Source: Paramecium tetraurelia (lineage: Eukaryota; Ciliophora; Oligohymenophorea; Peniculida; Parameciidae). From it: DNA of 64,000 nucleotides. Both the position numbers and the translations under genes were made by a program. The notes under the pieces were generated by a model, which was given only the letters and a program-made list of their open reading frames with translations, made no database searches and was not told the DNA's origin. The stretch is taken from contig NW_001798963.1 in the NCBI RefSeq assembly GCF_000165425.1, positions 1-64,000 on the forward strand, given 5' to 3'. Shown one piece after another: positions 24,239 to 35,764 of the stretch. Position 1 is the first letter of the stretch. The number at the start of each line of letters is the position of its first letter.

Positions 24239-25530
24239 ATGGATTAAGCCTCATTGATCGATGAATCGGAATAGTCTTTTGAATAATCCAGAAGGGTAGA
24301 ACCAACAGTATCAGATAAAATGAAAAGGACTGAATCTGCAACACTCAAATAAAAAATAATTAAGTAGCATTGATCATGCATTTAAGTTAAGTTTCATTCG
24401 AGATGTGTAACAAAGCAAACTACCACTTGATTCCATGCCAAGCATAGTACAATAAAAAATAAGCGACTTCGAAGATGAATTTTAAGATCTGTGGAAGGAA
24501 TCTGATGAATATCTAAGAGAAAATGGAGAAGCCATTGAAAAACTTGTCATGAAACCACTATGTTCAAAGTACATGCATCTATCTGAAATTTTAGATTGAT
24601 TTCAATTGATCCAGTCAAAGATAGAGAAATTGAATTTTCTATGAAAGCATATTCATTTGTTTAAGCTAAACATCTTGAAATTGATGAAAACATAGAAAAA
24701 CATAAAATGTTTAACTAAGTAGTTGATTGTAAATAGTGAATTTATCTTAGTGATATCTAAAATTGATAAGGTAGAAACACCAAAAGAAAAACTAAACTGT
24801 ATTGTGAATGCAGGTAAATAAACTAGTGGTAATAGATTAATATAAATTACGTAGCTATTGTCAATTAAATGGCTAATAATTAGCCAACAGGTGCTGATAA
24901 TCTATTACCTGTGTTAATATACGCCACTTTGAAGGCATAACCATCAAAAGCCTATTCAAATATCTTATTTGTGAGCTATTATAGATCACCTAAAAGAATC
25001 ACTGGAGAGGATGAGTACTATTTTACTACTTATGAATCGACTCTGCAATTTATTGAAAAATTAGACTACCAAAAATTAAATATCAATCATCAAGAATTTC
25101 AAGATCTAAGCAAAGAACGTTTAGATGTGATTAAAAACTCTTAAAATGTAATCAAATTCTATTATCCTTAATAGGAATTATCATAAAATGGAATTTTTAA
25201 TATGGATGCACACTAAAATTATGTGAATCTGTAAATGATTAAAATGAAAATATAAGATCTTCAACGTAAATCAAAGTTCTACGAACAATCAAAGAAATAT
25301 AAATTAAAATTCAATCAAAAATAGTTAAATGTAAAATTGCATATTTCATTTAGAATATCACTTTGAACGAAATACCAGAGTTTTATGATGAATATTAAAA
25401 TCTATATAAGAATTTATTAGAAATGCAAAAGGATATTCACAACCTATACAATTTGACCAATGAAATTATAAAGGAAAGTTAAAGTGAAACCAAGAAGGTG
25501 GCTACTCGAAAGTTCTTTGGAATTATATGA
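24239..25530 (+). CDS. VPS9-domain Rab5-type guanine nucleotide exchange factor
   Basis: Predicted activator of Rab5/Rab21-like GTPases on early endosomes. ATG 24239 (MDQASLIDESEQSFEQ) opens a polar N-terminus. A helical bundle contains EAIEKLVMKPLCSKYMHL, the Rabex-like IEKLVMxKLYxxVF element. The VPS9 core follows: GADNLLPVLIYATLKAQP, YSNILFVSYYRSPKRITGE and DEYYFTTYESTLQFIEKL. The acidic D and the Y of the core (D in GADNLLP, Y in DEYYFTTYE) needed for exchange are present. The C-terminus is basic and helical, ending VATRKFFGII at TGA 25528-25530. Several short introns are required between 24,370 and 24,900; their ends were not all mapped. No ubiquitin-binding zinc finger is visible, unlike animal Rabex-5. 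Confidence 0.85.
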
Positions 25531-25782
25531 ATATTGTTATCTATATTATATTGTAAATAATATTAGTATTATTTGACATCATTTATTATTATGGAGTACA
25601 ATATACAGTATTTATTATGTTTAGAAGTGCTTAGGTATATTAAAATATTTTGCTATTAAGAATTAGCAGAAACATTTAAATCAATCAATTAGGATAATGG
25701 AAATGACTTTATAAGATGAATAAAATATATTTGAGTGTATTGAATAATTCTAAAAATAATGAGCACAAATAACTTTAATCTA
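25531..25782. other. Intergenic spacer
   Basis: AT-rich gap between convergent genes, nothing recognised. Confidence 0.5.
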
Positions 25783-27122
25783 TCAATTATAAATTTTAGG
25801 GTTATTCAAAAAAACATCTGTCACTCTAATGATATTCTCTGTTGAATCCTTTTCCAATTTAAACACTTAGACTCTTTCACTAAATTTCTGTTCAATCAAT
25901 TTCACAAATGCCTGATACCTAGTTATCCTCTATTTTAGTGATTATTCATTATGAATCTACATTAGTTTATTTAATTACCTGATAGTTCTGTAATCTGTCT
26001 AATAATGGTTTATTATTTAATGGCACTTTCTCATATTTTATTTTAGTAACAGGATCAATCTTCAGTTACTTAGACTTGTTAATTAGGACATCTTCATCTT
26101 CATTCAACACTACAAACAAGTTAACATGTTGAGCCTCCAAAAACTTCAATTAAGCTTCATTCTTAGGAAATCCTTCCAAAACCCATCCCTTAGTTCTTGC
26201 CTCAGTTGATAGTACTTCTGTGTAGATAATACTATTCATAATGTCATTAGGAATTTCTTCTTCCTTTTAAAGAGTATTATAAATTAGAGGTCCCAAGGCT
26301 CCTTTGTTTTGAATTTATTATTGAATCATATCAAAAGTTACAATTTAAACCAAACCATATCTCTTACTAAATATTTATGCCAATTAATTTGCTCTCTCTT
26401 TTAAACCAGGAGGGCGTATAATTGCTACTCTTGGAAAACGAAGAGGAGGAAACTTCCTATCCCTCAAACGAATAATCTATTTGATATTTTCAATAATATC
26501 TTCTTTAGCTCTTTTGGATGTATTGAATATGTCCATATAAGATCCGTAGATGTACTCTAAATCCTTCTTATTGAGTCTATCTCTAGTCAATGCCTTAGTG
26601 ACTTCCTCTTGAGATTAAGATATTTATTCATAATATTATCTGCAAAAATCCAAATCGCTCTCCAAATAAAAGAATCTAAAATGAATTCATATTTTACCTC
26701 TCTTGTATTATACCTAGGGATTGTAAATAATATGCTTGTTTGATGTTATTGGGATACCCAGATATTATGACACCCCTGAAATGTTTTTCAGTTTTTTTCA
26801 ATTCTGAATGAATGAATTCATTTACTTAATCGTCATTCACCCAATGAGATTTAAAGTGATCTTCTATGGTAATAACTTTGTAATTGAACAAATTAGCAAG
26901 TGATACTACTATTTCCTATCTTGTTGTAGCAACTACACCTGTTACTAGGATAAGCCGTTGCACTCTTCTATTTTCAAGCACATCAACCAAGAATGTCATA
27001 GGATCCTGAGGTCTCGAAAGCACTAATAATCTTGTCAGATTTTCAAACAAGTCAGTCATTTTATGATCTTTTATGTAAGCCTCCACTTTTTATTGATACT
27101 CAACCAATTCACTTGTATTCAT
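25783..27122 (-). CDS. Adenylate-kinase-8-like protein with dimerisation-docking N-terminus and degenerate P-loops
   Basis: The ATG (complement of 27120-27122) gives MNTSELVEYQQKVEAYIKD. The N-terminus matches the RIIa/DPY30-like element of AK7/AK8 (HKMTDLFENLTRLLVLSRPQ, then DPMTFLVDVL). Two kinase-like domains follow, each opening with a beta strand and loop where a P-loop should be: LILVTGVVATTRQEIVVSL and VAIIRPPGLKERANQLAQIF. Family members have GPPGSGKG-like loops; both lysines in GK are missing here. Other kinase-fold text persists (KGWVLEGFPKNEAQLKFLE, ISGYPNNIKQAYYL). AK8 is an axonemal protein, so a structural or docking role in cilia fits better than catalysis. A small intron lies near 25,920-25,960; stop is the complement of 25783-25785. 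Confidence 0.8.
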
Positions 27123-27422
27123 TTTTAATATATAAATTTTTACAAAACAAATTCAAATTATCATTAAAATTAATACAAGAAAGTTTAGTAATAGATCTAC
27201 TTCATTTGTTATACAAATATAAATTACAATCTAGATCTAAGTGAATACATCTGTTCATCTATTTTATCTTATCAAACTAAACTATTGAATTATCTGTAAT
27301 TAATTATGCATCCTTATGGCATTTACAAATTAATTTTATGTTGTTTTTCCAATTTAAAGTGTGATTGGAAAGATCAAATAAAAATCAGTTTTAAATTCTA
27401 TATTTAATAAATTTGGCAACCA
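27123..27422. other. Intergenic spacer
   Basis: AT-rich upstream region of the AK8-like gene, nothing recognised. Confidence 0.5.
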
Positions 27423-27636
27423 TCAAAGAATGCAATTGTAATACTGCATAATTAATTTTATTAATCCTTGAAACTAAATTAAAAATCCTTGAACAGATTC
27501 ATTACCTTAATTTGTTAACAAATCGTTTACTTTTACAATCTCAATTATTCATCAACTGTCATATCAGAGAATTCTAAAAATAGTTAATATTTATCAACAT
27601 TATTTTTTAAATGATTTATCTTTAAATCTCATTTAA
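27423..27636 (-). CDS. Possible small gene, low confidence
   Basis: On the complement, two protein-like pieces (LFLEFSDMTVDEQLRLQK and VNDLLTNQGNESVQGFLIQF, ending NCIL at a TGA, complement of 27423-27425) lie in different frames. A very short intron would be needed to link them. No start is evident. It may be a small real gene, a remnant or chance. Confidence 0.25.
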
Positions 27637-27889
27637 TGTAGCCTTAGTTAATTAGAATAAAATGAATTGTAAGTATGGAAATAAATTGATAGAAAGGATT
27701 AATCGAATTTGACATTCTACATAATTTTAATATTTTATTTACTATTGATGTTGTAACAGTTATAATTTTGAATGATTTGAATTTCAATCTCTGGATCAGT
27801 ATTTTGTCTTATTTTGCTTTATATATTTGTGTAAATACTTGAATGAGTAGTCAGATTAATATATAATAAATTATTTTATTATTGTCAAT
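27637..27889. other. Intergenic spacer
   Basis: AT-rich, no feature recognised. Confidence 0.45.
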
Positions 27890-28486
27890 ATGTACAACTA
27901 TTCTCTGACAAGGAAATAAATTTAACGATTAGAAGAAAAATATTACGTTTTGCTTCCAGATAATTCTAAACTCTAAAATTCAAAAGTATCGGATGTAATT
28001 GAAACTCAAACTAATGATCCATAATTAGATTAACAAACTAATTCAGATTATTGTAATGTTAAGAATTCCTTTAATGCATGTCAAAGCTTGTAAGAGATTG
28101 ATTAACACTAGTTTTTTGGAAAGATTCAAGTTCGCTATGATTGGCATAATAACTATATTTTTTTTAAGAGTTGTTATTGTTCTCAATAAATATGATAAAT
28201 CAAAGTTGGATATATTCTCTTTGGTTGCATTAATTAGTAGGTATTAATTATTTATTAATTTAGCTATTCCTTTTTGATCATATCAATTAAATCTTTATAA
28301 GTAAGAGAAGATAGATAAGAATAAGTAATTAAAATGCACAACATTACAAGTCTAATTGCATTGATTTTTATTATATTTTGTAATATTTGTACATTCCTAT
28401 CAACTAATTAGGACAGTTAAAAGTATTTGATTCGAAATATATTAGAATTTTAGTTTTATCATGTTTTCTAGCCACTGATGTCTTGA
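27890..28486 (+). CDS. Multi-pass membrane protein, unknown
   Basis: ATG 27890 gives MYNYSLTRKQIQRLEEKYYV, then a polar stretch (SKVSDVIETQTNDPQLDQQ). A ~34-nt intron near 28,045-28,080 leads into hydrophobic segments (FAMIGIITIFFLRVVIVL, LDIFSLVALIS). A second intron near 28,232-28,254 leads to YSFLIISIKSL and ITSLIALIFIIFCNICTFL. Stop TGA 28484-28486. At least three membrane helices; no family recognised. Exon joins are tentative. Confidence 0.5.
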
Positions 28487-28584
28487 TTCACAATTGGGCG
28501 TATTTAGAATAAAGATACAGCAAGAGATTAATAAAATTATTAATGAAAATTAAAGTACATCTATGAATTTATTATTTTTATTAA

Positions 28585-29532
28585 ATGAACAAGCTTCTGG
28601 CTCTCTCTTTAGGATCTATTAGTTTGATAGCAGGAAAGTTACAAATTATGGGAGGGATTAACTATTTTAGAAAACATCAAGAAGTACAAATTATTTTAAA
28701 TGAGATTGCTTTGCATGATAAAACTATATTAATAACTGGGGCTACAGATGGAATCGGTTGGGAAACAGCCAAAAAATTATCAAAAGCCAAAAGTATTATT
28801 GTTGCAGGAAGAAATATTGAAAGAATCAAATCCTAATTAAATAATTACACCAACATCTAATACATGTACTTAGATTTAAATGATTTGGATAAAGTTTAGT
28901 AATTCTGTGAGGAATTTAAAAAGAGTTATGGAAAATTAGATATCCTAATTAATAATGCAGGAGTTTTTAATTTAGATTAAAAATATACTAAATAAGGATT
29001 TGAATAGAATTTTGGTATTAATTATTTATCTCCTTTTTTGTTAACTTATAATTTACTTGGTCACATTCCAAATGAGTAAGAATCAAGAATAATCTTTGTT
29101 GCTTCACGTGCACACACAGACACTCCCCGTTAAGTTGATTTCAACTATTATCTGAATCAAGATCCTATTCCATATCCTTGGCATAAAACCTATGGCATTT
29201 CTAAATTAGCTAATATGTATGAAGCATCATCATTTGCAAATCATCTCAAAGGAACTAATATTAAAGTTTATTCATTACATCCTGGAGTAGTTCGAACAAA
29301 TATGCTTAATTAATTTTAGTTTTACTCCTTTTTAGCTCCATTTATATGGTATTTCACAAAAACTCCTGAATAAGGATCAGTCACTTCAAAATTTTTAGCA
29401 ACATCACCAAACAACAATCTAAAGAATGGATATTATTATAAAGATTGCTATCCTAAGTATCTAAAATCAGACGATAATGTATTGTTTAATAATACAATAA
29501 AGTTACTTTAAAAACTTGGGTATATTAAATGA
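28585..29532 (+). CDS. Membrane-anchored short-chain dehydrogenase/reductase, retinol-dehydrogenase type
   Basis: Single intronless frame of 315 residues. The hydrophobic N-terminus (MNKLLALSLGSISLIAG) probably anchors the enzyme. Next come the NAD(P)-binding motif TGATDGIG, the NNAG motif (DILINNAGVF), the catalytic Ser in IIFVASRAHTD, the YxxxK pair in YGISKLANM and the SLHPGVVRTNM loop, all in classical SDR order. Sequence around these motifs resembles the RDH11-14/WWOX-like group that reduces retinoid or lipid aldehydes; the substrate here is unknown. The stop (29530-29532) lies 24 bp before the next start. Confidence 0.9.
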
Positions 29533-29556
29533 GTATATATAATTAAATTCATAAAA

Positions 29557-31187
29557 ATGGGAAACAAATAATCTAATGAAAAACAAATTTAAGAGTCATA
29601 AATATCCTAAAACTCAGCCAGAGAGAGCTAATTATCTAAATCTAATATAACTATCAATAAAGTATCGAAATAAGAATTACTTTCTTAAGAATTAATATAT
29701 CCATCCTCTGATGATTGCCCATCTAAAATAAATGTAACTTTAAATGGAATCACTTTTTGGAGTAATTATGATTCTGGGAATCTATATTATGTGGAATAAG
29801 TTGAAGCAGCCACATTTAATTTAAGCATATCAGAAGATTGTCAAGGAAGAATTCCTCCAGTATAATCCAATAAAGGCACCAGATAATGGTTTAATTTTAA
29901 AGTTGTCTCTGTTGCTGATTGTTAAGCAAACTTTGTTATTGTCAATATAGCAACCAGATTTAAAAAAATTTGGACAAACGATTCCGATATTTATGTGAAG
30001 ATTAACAAAATATGGAGTAGATATCCAGCAGTATATCAAGGATTTTAAGTGAAGTTTTCATTCGAATTTAAAGCTAATTAAATTGTTTAATTTGCTTATA
30101 TGCCACCTTGGTCTTACAAAAAGAATTAAAAGTTTTTTGACTTTTATTTTTCTTAATTACATCCTGATATCTATTTCAGAAGAGAGACTATTGCACATTC
30201 ATTAGAAGGAAGAAACATTGAATTAATTACTATCACTAAAGATGGGCCTCACGAGTAACAAGAGTATTATTGCCCAGAATATTTATTTCCAGATAAGTAA
30301 TTAAATGAAGGGTTAATAAAATTCAAGAAGTAATATATTTTAATTTCATGTCGTGTCCATGCAGGGGAAGTACCATCGTCATTTATTTTGAAAGGAATTC
30401 TTGAATCCTTACAAAATTATAATGAATCTGCTAAGTTTTTACTTGAAAACTATGTTTTTTTAATCATTCCAATGCTAAACCCAGATGGAGTTTATCGTGG
30501 TCATTATAGATTAGATTCACTGGGATATGATGAAAATAGAGTTTACAATAGAATTGTAAAATTTCCAAAATTTAATGGTCCTTTGGCAGTCTTGGAAACA
30601 TGTAAAAATTACAATGTAGCCTTCTATATTGATCTCCATGCGCACAGTGTACTTAGTAATAGCTTTGTTTATACAAATTGGCATCCTGATCCATCTATTC
30701 ATCAAGCTATACTAGTAAAATATTTAATTATTAGTAGGAATTCCCTAAACAATTGAAATCAAAAGTAGTTCATTTTCGTATAAAGGAAGCTATGTCAACC
30801 TAAATAAATTATGAAAAAAATTAGTATGAAATTGAAGGAATTTACACTGAGAAAGCAGAAAATTTTTAAAAAGCACCAGACCTCAAAATTCACTTCACAA
30901 AGGAGAATCTAGTACCTTAAAGTATGAATGATGATTGTCCATATTCCATAAATCCATATTTGACAGGAGTTGCAAAATCTGATGTTTATCTTACAACACA
31001 AGTGATGTTTAGTTATACTCTAGAAGTTAACTACCGGTTTTATACAAAAAACAAATAAGTATTTAAATATGAGATTAATGACTTTGTTAACTTAGGAAGA
31101 GATATTATAGAATCACTTTATTAAGTTCATCAAAATTAAGATTTTATCTAAATAAAATCACAACTAGAATCAAATATATTTAACTGA
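29557..31187 (+). CDS. Cytosolic carboxypeptidase (M14D, AGBL/CCP family), putative tubulin deglutamylase
   Basis: Zinc metallocarboxypeptidase of the family that trims glutamates from tubulin tails and other proteins in the cytosol and cilia. ATG 29557 gives MGNKQSNEKQIQESQIS. The N-terminal beta domain (GNLYYVEQVEAATFNLSIS, WFNFKVVSVADCQANFVI, YMPPWSYKKNQKFF) is the CCP-specific one. Zinc ligands: H and E in SCRVHAGEVP, and H in FYIDLHAHS. Substrate loop: IPMLNPDGVYRGHYR and NRVYNR. Catalytic Glu: FSYTLEVNY. Most CCPs have RVHPGE, so HAGE is a mild variant. A 20-nt intron at 30715-30734 restores EFPKQLKSKVVHF. Stop TGA 31185-31187. About 535 residues, compact for the family. Confidence 0.9.
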
Positions 31188-31225
31188 CAGAACTTTTTTA
31201 ATTAAATATAAATAAAATTTAATTA

Positions 31226-32298
31226 ATGAAAAGAATCCTAATCTGTTTGCTTTTCATATCTTTGATATCAGCCAGAGCTGTAAATCACCTTACAGATGCA
31301 CCTAAAGCAGCCGATCCAAAAGCAGCTGATCCAAAGGCAGCTGATCCTAAAGCAGCCCCACCTAAAACAGAAGCACCTAAAGCCGCCGACCCCAAAGCAG
31401 CCGATCCAAAGGCAGCTGATCCAAAGGCAGCTGATCCAAAAGCAGCTGATCCAAAAGCAGCCACACCTAAAACAGATGCACCTAAACCAGCCGATCCCAA
31501 AGCAGCCGATCCTAAAGCAGCTGAACCTAAAAAGGATGAAGGAAAGAAAGAAGAACCCAAAAAGGATGAAGGAAAGAAAGAAGAACCCAAAAAGGATGAG
31601 GGAAAGAAGGAAGAGCCAAAAAAAGATGAAGGAAAAAAAGAAGAACCTAAAAAAGATGAAGGAAAGAAGGAAGAGCCCAAAAAGGATGAGGGAAAGAAAG
31701 AAGAACCTAAAAAGGATGAAGGAAAGAAAGAGGAACCCAAAAAGGATGAAGGAAAGAAAGAAGAGAAGAAGGATGAAAAGAAAGATGAGAAGAAAGACGA
31801 GAAGAAGGATGAAAAGAAAGACGAAAAGAAGGATGAGAAGAAGGATGAAAAGAAAGATGAGAAGAAAGATGAGAAGAAAGATGAGAAGAAAGATGAAAAG
31901 AAAGACGAGAAGAAAGATGAAAAGAAAGATGAAAAGAAAGACGAAAAGAAAGATGAAAAGAAAGACGAAAAGAAAGACGAAAAGAAAGATGAGAAGAAAG
32001 ACGAAAAGAAAGATGAGAAGAAAGACGAGAAAAAAGATGAAAAGAAAAAGGAGGAGCCAAAATAAAGCCCAGAAGAAAAGAAGTTCAGATCATGCATTGA
32101 AGATAAATGTGGTTCATAAGCTAAAGCTTGTGATAAGGATTGCAACTCAAAATTAGAATAATGCAAGAATGTAGTTTATGTTGCTGGATATCAAGCTGTA
32201 AGACTATATATTTATATTTATAGTATTTGGATTGCATTAATGAGAGTAAGCCTGCAGTTGCCCTACTTGATTGTGTTTAATCTAAATGCTTAGAGTGA
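31226..32298 (+). CDS. Secreted protein made of three blocks of tandem repeats plus a Cys-rich C-terminal domain
   Basis: ATG 31226 gives a signal peptide, MKRILICLLFISLISARA. Three repeat blocks follow: ~5-residue units of the type ADPKA (to about 31,530), eight 10-residue units KKDEGKKEEP (about 31,530-31,765), then a long run of the 4-residue unit KKDE (about 31,765-32,050). The final ~75 residues form a Cys-rich domain (FRSCIEDKCGSQAKACDKDC, CKNVVYVAG, LDCINES, LLDCVQSKCLE), probably disulphide-bonded. A 26-nt intron near 32,200-32,225 precedes LDCINES; stop TGA 32296-32298. The repeats are extremely polar with net charge near balanced K and D/E. A secreted, secretory-granule or surface protein is likely; no family is recognised. 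Confidence 0.85.
31289..32050 (+). repeat. Tandem coding repeats (15-, 30- and 12-nt units)
   Basis: Three nested tandem arrays within the secreted-protein gene. Unit lengths are multiples of three, and neighbouring units differ mainly at synonymous third positions (GAT/GAC, GAG/GAA, AAG/AAA). That suggests expansion by slippage or unequal exchange with frame-keeping. Because the units lack T and stop codons, the other frames on both strands also stay open across the array. Confidence 0.95.
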
Positions 32299-32541
32299 AA
32301 ATAATTCTACATTTAAAAATATTCATATATAAATATATTTAAGAAATAAATTGCTCATTGCTAAAGTTTGTCAACTTTCTAATTATTAAACAAACTTTAA
32401 TTATGAAAACTCTTGAAAAAGATCCATATTAAAAATACACATATATTTCCAATGTATTCTCATTAATAAATCGCATTTATAAAAAGTGGATCAACTTCTT
32501 AGTATATTTATATTGATTATTTAATTATTATTTTAGAAAAA

Positions 32542-34034
32542 ATGTCTAATAACACAGAGGAAGAATTGCTAAGTTAAATGTAGTAAATCATTGAAAATGG
32601 AATATTAAAAAATATTGAAAATGTATAGCTGAAAAATAAAGTTCTTCAAAGTCTTTAGTTGAAGAGAGTTTCAAAGTTAACTTTAATTGGTATTGATATA
32701 AGTATAGAATTAAATTATATTAAGTCCTTGACTTAAAGTTTCGAGGTGGATCAACCCAACTGAAAGATAAATACTCAAAAACATATGTTAAGCTGTTTGC
32801 TTAATTACCTTAACCAAAAGATGAGATTATCAATTTCATTCTTTTCTTAATAACATATAATATTCATTGGTATTTATGGAAAGACCCAGAATACAAAGAA
32901 CAAGTGAACATTAGGTAGTTTTTTCAAAATAATTGAAGATTTGTATACGATTGTTATCATATAATGATATTTTACTCTAATGGATTATATGTATCAGATG
33001 CATATATAAGAGGATAAATAGATAAAATCTTTACGTCTAAGTTTTTAGAGTATAAGAGAATTTAAGATTAGATTATAATGTAAAAGAAATTGGAATAAAA
33101 GAGAAAAGCTTAAGAGAAAACTTTTTTAGGAAGGAAACTTATGTTCCCTAATCTTTCAGGGGATGGATTAACATTTGCTAAACATTTAAGTGAAAAATTG
33201 AAACCCCAAAAAATAGTGAGAAAGGATTCTACAAAAATTGAATAGTTTGAAGATCAGAATGTATAAGTATCGGCTTAAACTAAATATTTACTATCTCATC
33301 TTTAACTAAACGTTAATTAAGTTTCTCCTTCAGTAAAATTAGTTTTACATATGAATAAACCACAAGTTCCATTTTCAAGACCCAAAATGCTTTAGCATAA
33401 TTTCGAAAAGTCAGACGAAAAACTCAAATTTGTTGGTTTGCTTAATAATCAGCCTTAAGTGTAGAAAAAATAAGATATAAAATATACTCAGAATATTTTA
33501 GATAAATTTAATTTGAGAGCTCCTCCAAAAGAATATTATTAAAAATTTGCAAAAGTAGACCCCTTATTTAAGGAAATGCTTGAATTAAATTATGTTCTTA
33601 ACAACCATTAAGAGAGTCTTCATGATCTCTATTAATTCAAGGAGTTGGGACAATATGAAGTTTAGATGCCATTATCTGAAGAGTCCCCCTAAGAGTAGAA
33701 CATTCAACATAAGTCACAATTTGATAGTCCTGAAGATGGAACCAATACATAGCCAGTTTAATAAGATTAACCTCAAATTACTTTGCCTTAAGTTTAAACA
33801 GAATAGAATTTAAAGATTACAGATTCAATAAATATGCTTGGTTAGCGATAGTAATAGTAACAGAAATAAGATGTTCCACTTTATTAGTCAAAATAAAAAG
33901 AATACAAACAAAAATATGATAGATTTATTTAATCTGAAAGCACAGATAATAAAATTAATAGTATATATGTTGATCTCCAGAAGAAGTAACATGTATTAAT
34001 GAATCATCACCATAAGAGTTCAAGAAGAAAATGA
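32542..34034 (+). CDS. Unrecognised Gln-rich protein with a helical N-terminal domain
   Basis: ATG 32542 gives MSNNTEEELLSQMQQIIENG. Two introns are inferred: ~35 nt near 32,690-32,725, and 24 nt near 32,915-32,940. They join a helical segment (LKDKYSKTYVKLFAQLPQP, NFILFLITYNIHWYLWKDPE) to YDCYHIMIFYSNGLYVSD. The rest is basic, polar and Gln-rich (MQKKLEQKRKAQEKTFLG, YQSKQKEYKQKYDRF). Stop TGA 34032-34034. About 475 residues; no family recognised. Confidence 0.7.
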
Positions 34035-34569
34035 TAGTATTTATAAAAAATGTTGAGTCATATGCTGATTTCTAAAAATTCAACTAAATATTTTTCCTAC
34101 TTTAACAATTTTGTACATAAAGGTTATATAAAAATTCTCATCACTTGTGGAATTTCGAGTTCAAGTCTTCGAGTTGATGTACTTTTTTATTTAAAGTATT
34201 TTGTTATAATAATTGCTTGACAAAGTTTTTATATTTCATTACTAATACACTCCTAAAATGATATCAGAAAATAGAATATCTAATAACTTAATTTAAAGTT
34301 ATCTGTTAATGGACCAAGTATTGACATCTCAACTCAATAATATCTTATATAGGCCTAATTCTCTAACAGGAAGCAACATCTTAATCTGAAAATATTGGAT
34401 TCTATTTTTTTCATATTTAGTTAAATATAAGTTTAACTTCAAGTAATTTCGGTGATTGATTTACTTCATAGCAAGATTATTGATTTCTTCTTTGAACTCA
34501 AATCTTTTATTTTTAAAGTAATCTCTAGCATCTTAAAAAATGAATTAGCATTTTTATTGTAAAAATACA
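34035..34569. other. Intergenic spacer
   Basis: About 535 bp of AT-rich sequence with no gene or RNA recognised on either strand. Confidence 0.5.
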
Positions 34570-35057
34570 ATGGCTGAGGGCCATTTGTTGTCTAGTTAGT
34601 GTGGATATAATATATATTAACGCTTATGATTTAGTCTCTAATTTGCGAACATCATTGATTTGAAATCTGAAGATCGGATATCCGGATCTTATGGGATGGT
34701 TTAGGAATTCAAGAGGAGAGGGACAATTTGTTCAAATTCATGAGTCTTGTTATTCATATTTTCATTAATTATTAAGACATTTTTAGAGCTAAGAATAAAC
34801 AATTACATTAAAATTCCCACATACATCGTCAGTAGCTGGGTGGAGCGACAAGAACTAGAGGAGGACAGATTGACCACAGAACTGAAGGAGATATTGGTAA
34901 TCAAAATCAATTTTAGAGCTCAACAGAGGGAAATCTATTAAGTTAATTATTAAATGTCCTATCACATAGACAACAATCTGTTTCAGAAACTTTTATTAAT
35001 AAATATGTACAATATCCATATTCTAATTTATGGGTTCTTAATTATTTAATATAATGA
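34570..35057 (+). CDS. Small unrecognised gene overlapping the next gene's start
   Basis: A convincing 3' exon encodes DGLGIQEERDNLFKFM, HIFINYQDIFRAKNKQLHQN, GGATRTRGGQIDHRTEGD, LLNVLSHRQQSVSETFINKY and YSNLWVLNYLIQ, then TGA 35055-35057. The likely start is ATG 34570 (MAEGHLLSS), linked by one or two introns between about 34,610 and 34,700 that I could not place exactly. The stop overlaps the next gene's ATG (ATGA). No family recognised. Confidence 0.55.
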
Positions 35058-35717
35058 ATATTAATCAAACTTAATTTAGTTTTGAGAATGAAAAGCTGAA
35101 AATAAAAATCAAGTACCTAGAGGATTTTATTGAAAATTCTAATAATTATGAAAAAACTAATTAGCTCTTTGATCTCAAACAATTTCTATCCAAAAATTAT
35201 AAAAGATTCAGCATGTTATTAGATGAGATCTACTATTTGAAATAGTAAGTTGAAGGAGAGCAGATGCAAAGGATTAGTGAGGCTTAGAAACTGTAAGCAG
35301 AAATCAATTCACTCAGAATGACAACTGGCTCACTTTAACAATAATTGACTTAATCTTAACTTTAACTATAATAATAATAACAATAACAAATTGAAGAAAG
35401 TGAACCTGATATTTATAGAGGATCTTTGAATCCAATTTAAAGATTAGAACAAATAGAAAACCTTGAAAATACTATCAAATAATTATCAGATGAAGTATCA
35501 AATTATTTTTAAATAGATAGAAGAAATTACTCAACTCAATATCAAATAAAGAGAGTAGTTAAAAAAGAAAGACTTTTTTAGAGAATATGAATTGATGTGC
35601 AAAGAAACAGAAGGATTACGCTAACAAAATGCAAAATTGTTAGAATAATTAAAATCTGGCAATTCTAACAGAACGAATACTAATCCATAAAACCAAGGAA
35701 ATATGAATGGATTTTGA
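35054..35717 (+). CDS. Coiled-coil protein with poly-Q run
   Basis: ATG 35054 overlaps the upstream stop by 3 nt. MNINQTQFSFENEKLKIKI leads into a coiled coil (DEIYYLKQQVEGEQMQRISE, AEINSLRMTTGSLQQQL), a poly-Q run and a second coiled coil (RLEQIENLENTIKQLSDE). A 22-nt intron near 35,494-35,515 joins IEEITQLNIKQREQLKKKDF and EYELMCKETEGLRQQNAKLL. Stop TGA 35715-35717. About 210 residues; structural protein, no family recognised. Confidence 0.8.
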
Positions 35718-35764
35718 GTAACATTTTTCTATATATATTATTAAAAGTAATAAACAAAAAAGCA

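Noticed and set aside
31541-32050. Regularly spaced repeats suggesting a CRISPR array
   Set aside because: Units are contiguous 12- and 30-nt coding repeats with no spacers, in a eukaryotic gene.
31285-32166. Large antisense ORF (~293 codons) across the repeat gene, and a second sense-frame ORF
   Set aside because: They are by-products of the A/G-rich tandem units. Only the 31,226 frame has a signal peptide, a spliced Cys-rich end and normal composition.
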